A stretch of DNA of 30,311 bases from a virus, in the IMG/VR virus record IMGVR_UViG_3300006793_000158, positions 1 to 30,311 of that record; one strand, 5' to 3'. Position numbers and translations under genes: made by a program. The notes beneath the pieces were generated by a model. The model was given only the letters and a program-made list of their open reading frames with translations, did not search any database and was not told the DNA's origin. Positions 1-7,734 of this stretch are shown here, one piece after another (the stretch's first letter is position 1; each line of letters begins with the position of its first letter).

Positions 1-644
1 AGGAAATGCACTGAAACTCTCATTTCTGTTGAAGGTATGTTTGCACTACTTGTTGCAACAGATGAACCATCAACAAAAAATTCTACATTAGAACCATTGT
101 AATAAAATTCAAGTTCTATATCAGTTGCATCAACCAGTGTACCAACTGAATCAGATTGTGTTTCTGTACTTCCTGATTCTGTCACTGCTGACAAACTTGC
201 TGAACCATCTACACTTTCAAAGTAAATAGCATTAGCCACACCACCTAAAAGTGTTGTGTCTGTTACTGCAAGACCAACAAACAAATCTGTTTGGTCTGCG
301 TCATTGATTTGTAGTTTTGTGCCAAAATACAATTCATTTCCATCTGTCTTAAATGACTCACCATTTAATTGGAAATTACCACCATCATCTTCATTTCCAG
401 CAGTAGTGATTATAACTGCACCACCACTTTTGTCTGTAGATGCAATTGTAGTGTTACCACTACCAGCTTCAACCATTGTTGATGTCCATGCTACTGGGTC
501 ACCTGTTGTGTCATCTACTGGAAAGCTAGTGAAGTCATCAATGTATTTAACAACTCCTTCACCTGTTGCATCTAAAATTCTTTTTTGGTGCGTTGACCAG
601 TAAGCCAGGTTACCACCTATTCTTCTACTTCTTAAATTTGGCAT
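1..644 (-). CDS. Partial structural protein with concanavalin A/LamG-like lectin fold (C-terminus off the left edge)
   Basis: An open frame of 214 codons starts at ATG 644 and runs off the window without a stop. An SD (AAAGGAG, 651-657) lies 6 bases upstream. The N-terminus is basic (MPNLRSRRIGGN). From about residue 40 come alternating short beta-strand-like stretches (FQLNGESF, ELYFGTKLQI, IELEFYYNGSNVEFFVDG), the pattern of a jelly-roll lectin-like domain. Its place three genes after the capsid protein suggests a virion surface or head-decoration protein that may bind polysaccharide. The fold call rests on pattern only, and ligand and location are inferred. A 115-codon frame on the opposite strand inside it is a shadow. 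Confidence 0.75.
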   Translation of the reverse strand, partial: MPNLRSRRIGGNLAYWSTHQKRILDATGEGVVKYIDDFTSFPVDDTTGDPVAWTSTMVEAGSGNTTIASTDKSGGAVIITTAGNEDDGGNFQLNGESFKTDGNELYFGTKLQINDADQTDLFVGLAVTDTTLLGGVANAIYFESVDGSASLSAVTESGSTETQSDSVGTLVDATDIELEFYYNGSNVEFFVDGSSVATSSANIPSTEMRVSVHF

Positions 645-666
645 ACGTTACTCCTTTATGTTTGTA

Positions 667-685
667 ACGCAGTTTTTAACTGCGT
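667..685. repeat. Perfect 8-bp hairpin between genes
   Basis: ACGCAGTT (667-674) and AACTGCGT (678-685) are perfect inverted arms around a 3-base loop. The hairpin sits between the 41-codon frame ending at 694 and the SD of the gene starting at 644. In the direction of transcription no U-run follows, so an mRNA-stability or processing hairpin is more likely than an intrinsic terminator. Confidence 0.5.
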
Positions 686-693
686 ATGCCTTT

Positions 694-819
694 TTAAATT
701 TGTTTTACTTTTTCAGCCTTCTTAATTTGTTTGTGCTTCATAGGGAAGGGAATAGACTTGTTAGAAGGCTTAGATAACTTGTTATGAATCAACTTTATCT
801 TTTTCTTTTTTTTATCCAT
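694..819 (-). CDS. Small highly basic protein, 41 aa, unknown
   Basis: An ATG frame of 41 codons fills the gap between the decoration-like protein and the lectin-fold protein. It begins MDKKKKKIKL and is rich in Lys throughout, with no Cys and no membrane segment. A weak SD (AGG about 9 bases upstream, then GGGA touching the ATG) could serve it. The size, charge and neat fit between a stop at 846 and a hairpin at 667-685 favour a real gene, perhaps a nucleic-acid or capsid-interior binding peptide. A low-complexity Lys frame can also arise by chance in AT-rich DNA, so confidence is limited. Confidence 0.45.
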   Translation of the reverse strand: MDKKKKKIKLIHNKLSKPSNKSIPFPMKHKQIKKAEKVKQI

Positions 820-845
820 TCCCAATACCTATGAAAAAACATCAA

Positions 846-1313
846 TTAAGGTGTTACATAAACCTTTGAACCAGTTGATGCGTCACCATTTTTCTCTTTT
901 ACTTTATGCTTTGCGTCATGTCTGATAAGCATTCCAAATACATTGTCTGTACCTGAGTTGCCACCTTCAGCAGTTGTTAAAGCAATGTGGGTAAACCCAT
1001 TGTCTGTGTCCAAATCTTCTGCTCTGATGTCTATAATTACATAGTCACCATCTGCGTCAATAGGATTATCTGTGTCATAATTCCCACCTGAAGCAGAAGT
1101 TGTTAAGTCTTTTGCACTTGTTCCTGATGAATCAGTTGCTTGTTTAATTCCACAAGTATCTAAGTCATCACTTGAATCCCAAGTACCAAGTTCAACATAA
1201 GCAGTTGCTCTGTTAAACCCTTCCATTGAAACGTATGATGTAGTAGCAGATGTGCCACCTATATCAGCTTGTTCTAATGGTGTAAACGCCATATCTTCTG
1301 AACCTTTTCCCAT
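846..1313 (-). CDS. Small virion protein, probable capsid decoration/stabilisation protein
   Basis: This 155-aa acidic protein starts at ATG 1313, 38 bases after the major capsid protein stop, with a strong SD (TAAGGAG). It has no signal peptide or membrane segment. The sequence is Gly/Ser/Thr/Asp-rich with beta-type stretches (DYVIIDIRAEDL, FTHIALTTAEGG, VFGMLIRHDAKHKV). A gene of this size directly behind the HK97-fold capsid gene is commonly a head decoration protein, and that assignment comes from position and composition. No family motif is recognised with certainty. An alternative is a head-completion protein. Confidence 0.75.
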   Translation of the reverse strand: MGKGSEDMAFTPLEQADIGGTSATTSYVSMEGFNRATAYVELGTWDSSDDLDTCGIKQATDSSGTSAKDLTTSASGGNYDTDNPIDADGDYVIIDIRAEDLDTDNGFTHIALTTAEGGNSGTDNVFGMLIRHDAKHKVKEKNGDASTGSKVYVTP

Positions 1314-1351
1314 AATAAATACTCCTTATTTATTAATTATTGTTTATAAAT

Positions 1352-2530
1352 TTAACTTCTTGTTGCTAGTGCTACGATTGGGGACATAGTGTTGCTACCA
1401 TTTTCAGGTGTAATAGCTGAATCAAGTAACATACCACCATCAATTCTTTCTGTAAATCTCCAAACAGTTTCGCCATTTGCAAATCTGTAATGTGGACTAG
1501 AAGCAATTGTGATGCCTTGTCTATCACCAATGTAGTAATAAGATAAGTCAGCGTAGTATATATCACCAACTGTACCTAATGTCTTTGCGTGTTCTGTTAA
1601 TAACAGTGGTCTGCCAAATATAGTCATTGGAACACCATCTGATGCGTTATTAACAAAGATTGCACTACCACCAGTACCAACGTTTAATGCCATTTGCATT
1701 AACTGTGGCATCACATCAGGGTGTGCTATCCATACTGCGTTGTTGTGTGAATCAGGCAACATTCTTGAATACATTTTAATTATGTTTTCATAAACAATTG
1801 TTGTTGCAGATTGTCCTGTTTCCTTTGCTACTGAAATCAGTGCATCAGAATTAAGAATACCTTCAGGGTCACCAGCACCACCACCACTTATGAATGACTT
1901 CTCTTCAAAATGTCTGATAGCATTACCAAACAAATTAATCAAAAGTGACTCAAGTGCAATAGCTGAATCCTGAACTAACTCATCACTTGCTTGTGTGTAA
2001 CCAGTTAACTTTTTAGCAGTTAGCTGGAATTGTGCAAAGTCAGGTTCTGAAGCAGTATGACTACCAGCTTCTTCAACCCAGTAACCTTTAACACCACCAT
2101 ACACATTAGATGCGTGTGATGTATCTTTAATTCTAGGAATTTTTACTGTATTTGAAGCCATAGGTATTACAGTTGCTCTTGGTCTTACCACTGCTTCTTC
2201 TAAAGCAACACTTAATAGTTCTGCTCTGAATTCTTCAGGTACAAGGAAGCCACCAGCTTCACCTGAACCTTCATTTAATGCTTTCAATCTAAGGTCATCA
2301 GATTGTCCTGATGATTTGTCATAGATTGCTTTTGCAAACTCACCAAAAGATTTGAATTTACCATTGCCTTCTTTAGCTTTGGTTTCTTCTCCACTCATTG
2401 GAAGTCTTTGAGAAGGCACGTTGGATTTAATAACATCTTCAACAACTGCTTTAGTGTTGTTTTCAATTTCATGTTTCAATTCATTGAAATCCTTCTCTGA
2501 CATAGTTGACTTTATTTCATCTTCTGCCAT
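1352..2530 (-). CDS. Major capsid protein, HK97 family
   Basis: At 392 aa this has the usual HK97-type layout. An N-terminal charged helical delta-like segment of about 90 residues (MAEDEIKSTMSEKDFNELKH onward) is followed by the shell domain, beginning near GGFLVPEEFRAELLSVALEE. Hallmark stretches are VIPMASNTVKIPR, YWVEEAGSHTASEPDF with AKKLTGYTQASDELVQDS, ISGGGAGDPEGIL and MTIFGRPLLLTEHAKTLG. It lies one base after the prohead protease stop, the standard order portal-protease-capsid. The protease is expected to remove the N-terminal scaffold-like segment during maturation. The family is well supported; the cleavage site is not determined. Confidence 0.96.
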   Translation of the reverse strand: MAEDEIKSTMSEKDFNELKHEIENNTKAVVEDVIKSNVPSQRLPMSGEETKAKEGNGKFKSFGEFAKAIYDKSSGQSDDLRLKALNEGSGEAGGFLVPEEFRAELLSVALEEAVVRPRATVIPMASNTVKIPRIKDTSHASNVYGGVKGYWVEEAGSHTASEPDFAQFQLTAKKLTGYTQASDELVQDSAIALESLLINLFGNAIRHFEEKSFISGGGAGDPEGILNSDALISVAKETGQSATTIVYENIIKMYSRMLPDSHNNAVWIAHPDVMPQLMQMALNVGTGGSAIFVNNASDGVPMTIFGRPLLLTEHAKTLGTVGDIYYADLSYYYIGDRQGITIASSPHYRFANGETVWRFTERIDGGMLLDSAITPENGSNTMSPIVALATRS

Positions 2531-2531
2531 T

Positions 2532-3515
2532 TTATTTCTCCTTATTTTTATTGTTTTTAATTTTAATTTTATTTAAACCAGCATTGACACCTTCCCTAAT
2601 AGCATCAGCAACAGTGTAAATTTTTTCTGTTTGCTTTGCTCTTAGTTTATTAATACTATCAACTGCTTTCATTAAATTCTCTTTTTCTTCTTTTGTAAAA
2701 GTTACTGCATTAACACTTCTGTTTTCTTCACCATACCCATCAGGATTTTCTTCTTCTCCTTCTTCATCATCTCCTTCTTCTTCAGATGGATTCATAATTT
2801 CATCATATTCTTCATGTGTAGAACATGGCATATAAATTGTGTTTCCATCTTCGTCCATACTGTGAGTACCTTCACAACCAATTTCTTCAGCTCTTTCCAT
2901 TGCTTCTTCTTCAGTTGTGAATTGGTCAGTTTCAGGAAGTGGTGCTTTAGCTTCATCTTCTTGCACTTCTGCTTCAGGATATAATTCTTTTGCAATCTCG
3001 TCTGCAACTGGATTTAACCCTTTGCTTCGCATTGTTACCAATGAATCTCTATTGCTTGGAATTGTAACTTGTGAAATTTCAAGAAGTTCAACGTCTGTAT
3101 AAGTACGTTTTGCATTATCTTCACCATTGCCTTCCTGGTAGTCATAAGCCATGAATCCAACTGAATATGCAGATTTACCTTGTTTTGCTAACTCATATCC
3201 CCAATCAGCTTCAGCATTGCCTTTGTCAATGTAGTATTTAGCCACACCTTCAAGACCCTTGTCTGTTACTTCTAGTGATACCCATTCACCTAACTGTTTA
3301 GTTAAGTCATTATAGTCATGTGATGAAATTAGCACTGGGTGTTTCATAAAATCATCTATGGTTTTACGCCAGGCTGATGAAAGTATTACTTCCCCATCTC
3401 TGTCCACTGCTTCAGTTGACACAATAGCTTTGATATAACCATCTTGGTCATCAACTGCTTTTGTTTCTGCTCTGTAACTTTTGAAAATCTTTTTTACTTC
3501 ATTTTCAGAAGCCAT
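2532..3515 (-). CDS. HK97-type prohead protease with acidic C-terminal scaffold-like extension
   Basis: The 327-aa protein starts at ATG 3515 with SD AAGGAG. Residues ~15-160 match the S78 prohead protease pattern: a strand with EAVDRDGEVI, catalytic His66 in ISSHDY and catalytic Ser118 in SAYSVGF. It would process the capsid assembly during maturation. The remaining ~150 residues are atypical. They hold a Cys-containing stretch (CEGTHSMDEDGNTIYMPC), a run of Asp/Glu around residues 245-262, then a basic Lys/Asn-rich tail (IKIKNNKNKEK). This suggests a fused scaffolding function, which fits the absence of a separate scaffold gene nearby. The protease call is firm; the scaffold role is inferred. 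Confidence 0.9.
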   Translation of the reverse strand: MASENEVKKIFKSYRAETKAVDDQDGYIKAIVSTEAVDRDGEVILSSAWRKTIDDFMKHPVLISSHDYNDLTKQLGEWVSLEVTDKGLEGVAKYYIDKGNAEADWGYELAKQGKSAYSVGFMAYDYQEGNGEDNAKRTYTDVELLEISQVTIPSNRDSLVTMRSKGLNPVADEIAKELYPEAEVQEDEAKAPLPETDQFTTEEEAMERAEEIGCEGTHSMDEDGNTIYMPCSTHEEYDEIMNPSEEEGDDEEGEEENPDGYGEENRSVNAVTFTKEEKENLMKAVDSINKLRAKQTEKIYTVADAIREGVNAGLNKIKIKNNKNKEK

Positions 3516-3556
3516 GTGTACTCCTTATTTGTTAAAGTTTTAGACCTTTTTTACAC

Positions 3557-3583
3557 AAAAAAAGACCCTTATACAAGCTGGTC
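3557..3583 (-). terminator. Intrinsic terminator candidate between portal and protease genes
   Basis: On the minus strand a bulged stem (GACC 3583-3580 with GGTC 3567-3564, inner CTT/AAG, loop GTAT) is followed directly by seven T (3563-3557). The stem is short, but a run of seven U after a GC closing helix is a normal intrinsic terminator layout. It would end the short transcript started by the promoter at 3662-3691 and may attenuate read-through from the portal gene. Confidence 0.5.
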
Positions 3584-3655
3584 ACTTATAAAAAACGATC
3601 TCTTAGGATTCACATTATTGGCATTGGTGTCATGCACTCTAGCCATATTTAATTT
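3557..3655 (-). ncRNA. Candidate small RNA (~99 nt) between portal and protease genes
   Basis: A promoter with both consensus hexamers ends at 3662, predicting a start near 3655. The terminator above ends near 3557. The predicted RNA is noticeably less AT-rich in its middle (3590-3645) than other intergenic DNA here. It contains a 25-codon ATG frame (3646 down to 3569) with no SD, whose stop falls in the terminator hairpin loop. A non-coding regulator, a leader/attenuator for the protease-capsid operon and a microprotein mRNA are all possible. The elements are visible in sequence; the RNA is inferred. Confidence 0.45.
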
Positions 3656-3661
3656 GTAAAA

Positions 3662-3691
3662 ATTATAAACTATTTATTTTGTAGTTGTCAA
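3662..3691 (-). promoter_or_regulatory. Sigma70-type promoter with consensus -35 and -10
   Basis: On the minus strand TTGACA (3691-3686) is separated by 18 bases from TATAAT (3667-3662). It overlaps the last codons of the portal gene and points towards protease and capsid genes. This is the best match to the bacterial housekeeping consensus I found in the window. Confidence 0.7.
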
Positions 3692-5950
3692 ACTTTTATC
3701 ATTAAATTTAATTTCTTTTTTACATCTACTGCAATATAAACTAACAGTTCCAAGTAGTTTTTTAGCAAGTAATTTATCACAATCATGACATCTTGCTTCC
3801 TGTAGTGGATATTGATAATCAGATTCTTTTGTTTCTATATTTTCTGATTGTCCATCACCAAGTTGATTAACATAATATGTATGTGGGTCATTAATTTGAA
3901 CACCAGCATCAACAAATTCTTGAAGCATATCAACATCAATTTCTTCTAGCATAGTGCATCTGCAATTAACATTGTTTGCTGGGTCACCACCTAAAGCTGG
4001 TGCATCTAACAATTCGCCACCTACATTAAATGGTTCTTGCACTGGAACTCTTTGCCCATCAGCAAATGAATGGTCATCTCTAGTTTCATTATCTTGCGTT
4101 GTCAACCACACTTTGTTTGTTACCACTTCAGATTGTTTAGATGATTCAAGCACTGCATGGTTTAAAGCTGAAGCAGTTTCAGTTCTTGCTACTTTTGTGG
4201 CATAAGATTTGTTAAATGGATAAACTGCATCATCTCCAAATGATTGATTTATTTGCGTTGCCAGTCCATCAACACCAACACCTTCTATATCTCTTGATGC
4301 AATTATCAAATCCCTGACTTCTTTTGCTTGTGTCCCAATAAGAAGTTTAGATTTAGACAACGCATTTTGTCTAATAAAATTAACAACTGCATCTGATTCA
4401 GAATCAAAGTCATAACTGTATGGTGTTGTTTGTTTAACTGACCTGGTAAGTAATCTGTTTGCCCTTCTCATTATTTCTTCTTGTGTATCTTTACCAGCTT
4501 TGGCAATAGACTTTTTGTAGAAAGCAGTCAATGATTCTTCCATTACTTCAAGCCACTTCATTTCATTAAACGGATTTTTCTTAGGGTCATCTTTTAAATT
4601 AGCAACAATTTCTTTCTTTTGCTTGGCATATATTTTTTCAAATTCATTTTCAAGTTGATTTTGAAAGTTATCATACTTATCAAGAAATGACTTTGCCCTG
4701 TAGCTTTTGTATTCTGTTGTAAAGTCATTCATTTCTTTTAACGCTTTCTGTCTTGTAACTGCTTCAGGTACAGATGCTAGTGGCATCATAAAGACATCAC
4801 CATTTCTAACTGATTCAAGTCCAACCAGTGTTCTTGCTTCATTCCTGGTAATGTAACCTGATTTAAAACCTGTATCTGCCACTGATAAATTACGCTGGAC
4901 ATCTTCAGGCACTGGTGAGTCATAATCAAAATATAAATTTTCACCAAACATAGGAATAAACTGTTCATTTAGTTTTGCCCTTATCCTGTGCAATCTTGGT
5001 TTTAATACCCATCTTGCAAATGTGTATTCACTTGCTTCAGCGTTTGCCCTGTTTACAGATTCACTTATTCCAAGTATATGCAGTGGCATACCATAAGCAC
5101 CAAGAATGACATCACGATTCATTAACCTTAAATCTTTAAACTGCATATCCCTTTGGTTTACAGTTTTGCCTTGCCAGGTAGCACCACCTTCAAGTATTGC
5201 CACCTTATGACTTCTTGAAACCCCTTGATGTTGTTCATTCCATTGATATCTCAAGCGTTCATATTGTGAATCAGTAAGTGTGCCTTCAAAGTTTATAACA
5301 CCTGAAGGTTCAGCACTGTTTTGAAAGAATGATTTGTTATATTGACTACTAAATTTTTCAGCTTCAATATCTGACATGATAGAAGCAATGGGTGACTGAC
5401 CCCTGTAAGGATTATTAGGATTAGGAAGTTTAATGTGTATAACTTCATCTGTTTCTAATGGAATCTTCTCATGTCCATTTACATATACATATCCAGCAAT
5501 ATAATCTTTTGAATGTGGCACAACTTTTATTTTACTTGGATTTATTGCCCACAATTCTGCTGGACGTCCAATCCTATCTTTTATAACAAGCCAAAACGCT
5601 TCACCAACCAGGTCAACATATGTCTGTGTCTGTTCCATCATTTCAAGTCCAGTAGTATATTCATTAACAAAATCAAATAATTTTAATACTGGGTGATTTA
5701 TAATTTCTTCTTTCTCTTTATTAGTTTCATTTACTTGGTATAATCTCCAATTAGTTTCTGCAACTGCACTAGATATTCTTGATACACAAGCAAACACCCA
5801 CCCTACCTGACCATAAGCAGATATGTAATCACTAGGTGTAACGTTTGATAACGTGCCACCTATTGTGTAATTTTGAAACATTGAATTGTCCAAGCTAGGT
5901 GCTTTTTCTTCTGTCTTTAAAAATGGATTTATTTTGTTATACCATGCCAT
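3674..5950 (-). CDS. Portal protein fused to a MuF-type head morphogenesis domain and a Com-like zinc ribbon
   Basis: At 758 aa this is far longer than a typical 400-450-aa HK97-type portal. Residues ~1-400 are the portal (YGQVGWVFACVSRISSAVAE, GRPAELWAINPSKIKVV, MNRDVILGAYGMPLHILG). Residues ~400-550 are a charged helical linker. Residues ~555-665 match the MuF head morphogenesis domain (VARTETASALNHAVLESS, DDHSFADGQRVPV, ending NVNCRCTML). The last ~40 residues form a zinc ribbon with Cys721/724 and Cys740/743 (RCHDCDKLLAKK, CSRCKKEIKFN) that resembles Mu Com. The portal forms the DNA entry ring. The start has SD AAGGAG, 10 bases after the terminase stop. Confidence 0.95.
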   Translation of the reverse strand: MAWYNKINPFLKTEEKAPSLDNSMFQNYTIGGTLSNVTPSDYISAYGQVGWVFACVSRISSAVAETNWRLYQVNETNKEKEEIINHPVLKLFDFVNEYTTGLEMMEQTQTYVDLVGEAFWLVIKDRIGRPAELWAINPSKIKVVPHSKDYIAGYVYVNGHEKIPLETDEVIHIKLPNPNNPYRGQSPIASIMSDIEAEKFSSQYNKSFFQNSAEPSGVINFEGTLTDSQYERLRYQWNEQHQGVSRSHKVAILEGGATWQGKTVNQRDMQFKDLRLMNRDVILGAYGMPLHILGISESVNRANAEASEYTFARWVLKPRLHRIRAKLNEQFIPMFGENLYFDYDSPVPEDVQRNLSVADTGFKSGYITRNEARTLVGLESVRNGDVFMMPLASVPEAVTRQKALKEMNDFTTEYKSYRAKSFLDKYDNFQNQLENEFEKIYAKQKKEIVANLKDDPKKNPFNEMKWLEVMEESLTAFYKKSIAKAGKDTQEEIMRRANRLLTRSVKQTTPYSYDFDSESDAVVNFIRQNALSKSKLLIGTQAKEVRDLIIASRDIEGVGVDGLATQINQSFGDDAVYPFNKSYATKVARTETASALNHAVLESSKQSEVVTNKVWLTTQDNETRDDHSFADGQRVPVQEPFNVGGELLDAPALGGDPANNVNCRCTMLEEIDVDMLQEFVDAGVQINDPHTYYVNQLGDGQSENIETKESDYQYPLQEARCHDCDKLLAKKLLGTVSLYCSRCKKEIKFNDKSLTTTK

Positions 5951-5960
5951 ATCTTACTCC

Positions 5961-7232
5961 TTATAGCCAACGTATTGATGGATTTCCTGAACCACTTAGT
6001 TCAGATAACGCCCAAACAAGTGCATCAAGTCTGTCAGGACTTGGGTCACCTGAATTTGCTTCCCAATTGCAAAGTTGGTTTTCTAATCTTTCAAGATTAC
6101 CAACATGATGTACCTTGCCTTGTTCATAAAGTGATGCAATTGGTTCTGCTCTTGTACGTTTTCCACGTGAAGCGTGAACAGATTTGTATGGTACATTTTC
6201 TGATTGTGTACGCAGTGTATGTTCAACAAGTTGTCCCCCATTGTTGACTTCTGCAATTATTTTGTCACATTGATATTGATTGAATAGCATTATTGCTTTT
6301 TCACTCCAAGCTGATGGTGTGTATCTTGCACTGGAATCATTAAGGACATAAAACTTACCTTCACTATCTTTACCAGCTACAATAATGCCTGTTTCATCAC
6401 TTGTTTTTTTAGATGTCACTGCTGGGTCAATTGCCACAACAACTCTTTCTAAATCTCCAGGACCAACTTCCAATCTCCCTTCATCAAGCCATTCACGTTT
6501 CCACATAGCGTTGTCTGATTCTTCTAGTATTTCTGCATATATTTCTTGCATACCTAGTCTTGTATTTTTGTATTTAGATAATATTGAATCAAAAAATTGT
6601 TGGTTTAAATTCTCCCTGTTGTCATAACTTGTACCTTTTGTAAGTACAGTTGTTTTTGCATCTCTTAAATTTATAAGTAGTTGCAATGGTCTTGGTGTAG
6701 TAGTTACGCAAACCTGTGGTTTTTCACCTAGTCTTAAAGCAAACATAAGGTTATCCCATGTTTCTTCAGGGTATTCCCATGATGCCATTTCATCTGCCCA
6801 TGCAGTGTCAAACTGACTACCACGCAATTGGTCAGGTTCGTATGATGAAAATGTTTGTGCTATTGCACCATTGTCCCATGTCAATCTTCTTTTAGATGGT
6901 TCATAAGTTGGCATATTGTAAGGGGGACTGATGTTAAGCAATCCTGATTCCCCTTCTATCATTACATCACGCACATCTGCTGGAGTCTTACCAATCAATG
7001 CTATGCGTTTTGACAACCCTGACTCCACACGTTCTCTTACCCATTCTGCACCTGTTCTTGTTTTACCAAAGCCACGCCCAGCAAGAATAAGCCAAGTTGT
7101 CCAGTTGCCATCAGGTGCTATTTGATTTGGACGTGCATTAAGTTCAGAACGCCAATCAAATAACTTTTTAATTGCTTGTTCTTTAGTTAGATTCTGTACT
7201 TGCTTTATCAGTGATTCTGTTGTTTCTTGCAA
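5961..7232 (-). CDS. terL: Terminase large subunit (packaging ATPase/nuclease)
   Basis: The 423-aa protein has both terminase engines. The N-terminal ATPase shows Walker A around residues 50-59 (LAGRGFGKTRTG) and Walker B AWADE at 144-148, with the coupling region TTTPRPL near 177-183. The C-terminal RNase H-like nuclease has Asp269 (AIDPAV), Glu328 (AEVN) and Asp403 (RLDALVWAL). It drives DNA into the prohead and cuts the concatemer. The Walker A wording resembles terminases of marine and gene-transfer-agent type phages. Its first 50 bases overlap the small subunit gene in another frame. Packaging strategy cannot be read from sequence alone. Confidence 0.96.
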   Translation of the reverse strand: MQETTESLIKQVQNLTKEQAIKKLFDWRSELNARPNQIAPDGNWTTWLILAGRGFGKTRTGAEWVRERVESGLSKRIALIGKTPADVRDVMIEGESGLLNISPPYNMPTYEPSKRRLTWDNGAIAQTFSSYEPDQLRGSQFDTAWADEMASWEYPEETWDNLMFALRLGEKPQVCVTTTPRPLQLLINLRDAKTTVLTKGTSYDNRENLNQQFFDSILSKYKNTRLGMQEIYAEILEESDNAMWKREWLDEGRLEVGPGDLERVVVAIDPAVTSKKTSDETGIIVAGKDSEGKFYVLNDSSARYTPSAWSEKAIMLFNQYQCDKIIAEVNNGGQLVEHTLRTQSENVPYKSVHASRGKRTRAEPIASLYEQGKVHHVGNLERLENQLCNWEANSGDPSPDRLDALVWALSELSGSGNPSIRWL

Positions 7233-7710
7233 TGTATTTTTTTATTTTATCTTCTAATAAATCATTTGGACTTTCATCTTTGTCCCATACAACTGTTTGA
7301 TTCCTGGCATCAATGTTAATATCTTGTTTCTTTAAATCAGCACCCCACAACTGCCTGATATCATTTAAAATTTTTCTTGAAAATTCTGCTGATTCAATAT
7401 CACCTTCAAATTCACCAATGTCATTTATTGCAGTTGCTTTCATGTAATATGGAACAAGTAAGTTTTCTAATCTTGCATTTGTAAGCACACGCATTTTCTC
7501 TACGTTCTTGCTTGTTGAATCTTCCAGTGCTTGTAGTGATGCTTTGATATCACTTGATACTACAGAAGGTGAAACGTTTAATTTTTCAGCAATTTTTTGA
7601 TTTGTAAAACCAGCAATTTTATATTCTAAAATTTGATTTCTTCTTAATTTTATTGCTAAATTTTTTGACACACGAATACCCACATATTGTATGGTATTAT
7701 AATATACCAC
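7183..7710 (-). CDS. terS: Terminase small subunit (DNA recognition)
   Basis: This frame lies directly before terL and overlaps it by 50 bases. A helix-turn-helix (TNQKIAEKLNVSPSVVSSDI) sits near residues 36-56, followed by a helical oligomerisation region and a charged C-terminus, typical of small terminase subunits that bind the packaging site. The first possible start (GTG 7710) is doubtful. It lacks an SD and sits in a 16-bp imperfect palindrome, GGTAT-TATAAT-ATACC (7693-7708), that looks like a promoter or operator. A downstream GTG at 7671, preceded by GTGGG, is an alternative. The function follows from position and HTH. Confidence 0.85.
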   Translation of the reverse strand: MVYYNTIQYVGIRVSKNLAIKLRRNQILEYKIAGFTNQKIAEKLNVSPSVVSSDIKASLQALEDSTSKNVEKMRVLTNARLENLLVPYYMKATAINDIGEFEGDIESAEFSRKILNDIRQLWGADLKKQDINIDARNQTVVWDKDESPNDLLEDKIKKYIARNNRITDKASTESN

Positions 7711-7734
7711 AACATATAGGGATTTTACAAACTA

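Noticed and set aside
256-603. Plus-strand open frame of 115 codons near the left edge
   Set aside because: No SD, and it lies antisense to a minus-strand frame that has a strong SD, beta-rich protein sequence and continues off the edge. The same applies to the other plus-strand frames antisense to structural and replication genes.
3590-3650. tRNA or tmRNA-like gene, or attachment site matching a host tRNA
   Set aside because: No acceptor stem, anticodon arm or T-loop consensus can be formed, and no integrase accompanies it.
4786-4968. Second minus-strand frame inside the portal gene (and similar internal frames at 1372-1569, 2792-3007, 14552-14797, 14816-14998, 21450-21656, 23987-24199)
   Set aside because: They lie in alternative frames wholly or mostly within well-supported genes, lack SD sequences and encode Leu/Met/Ile-rich shadow proteins.
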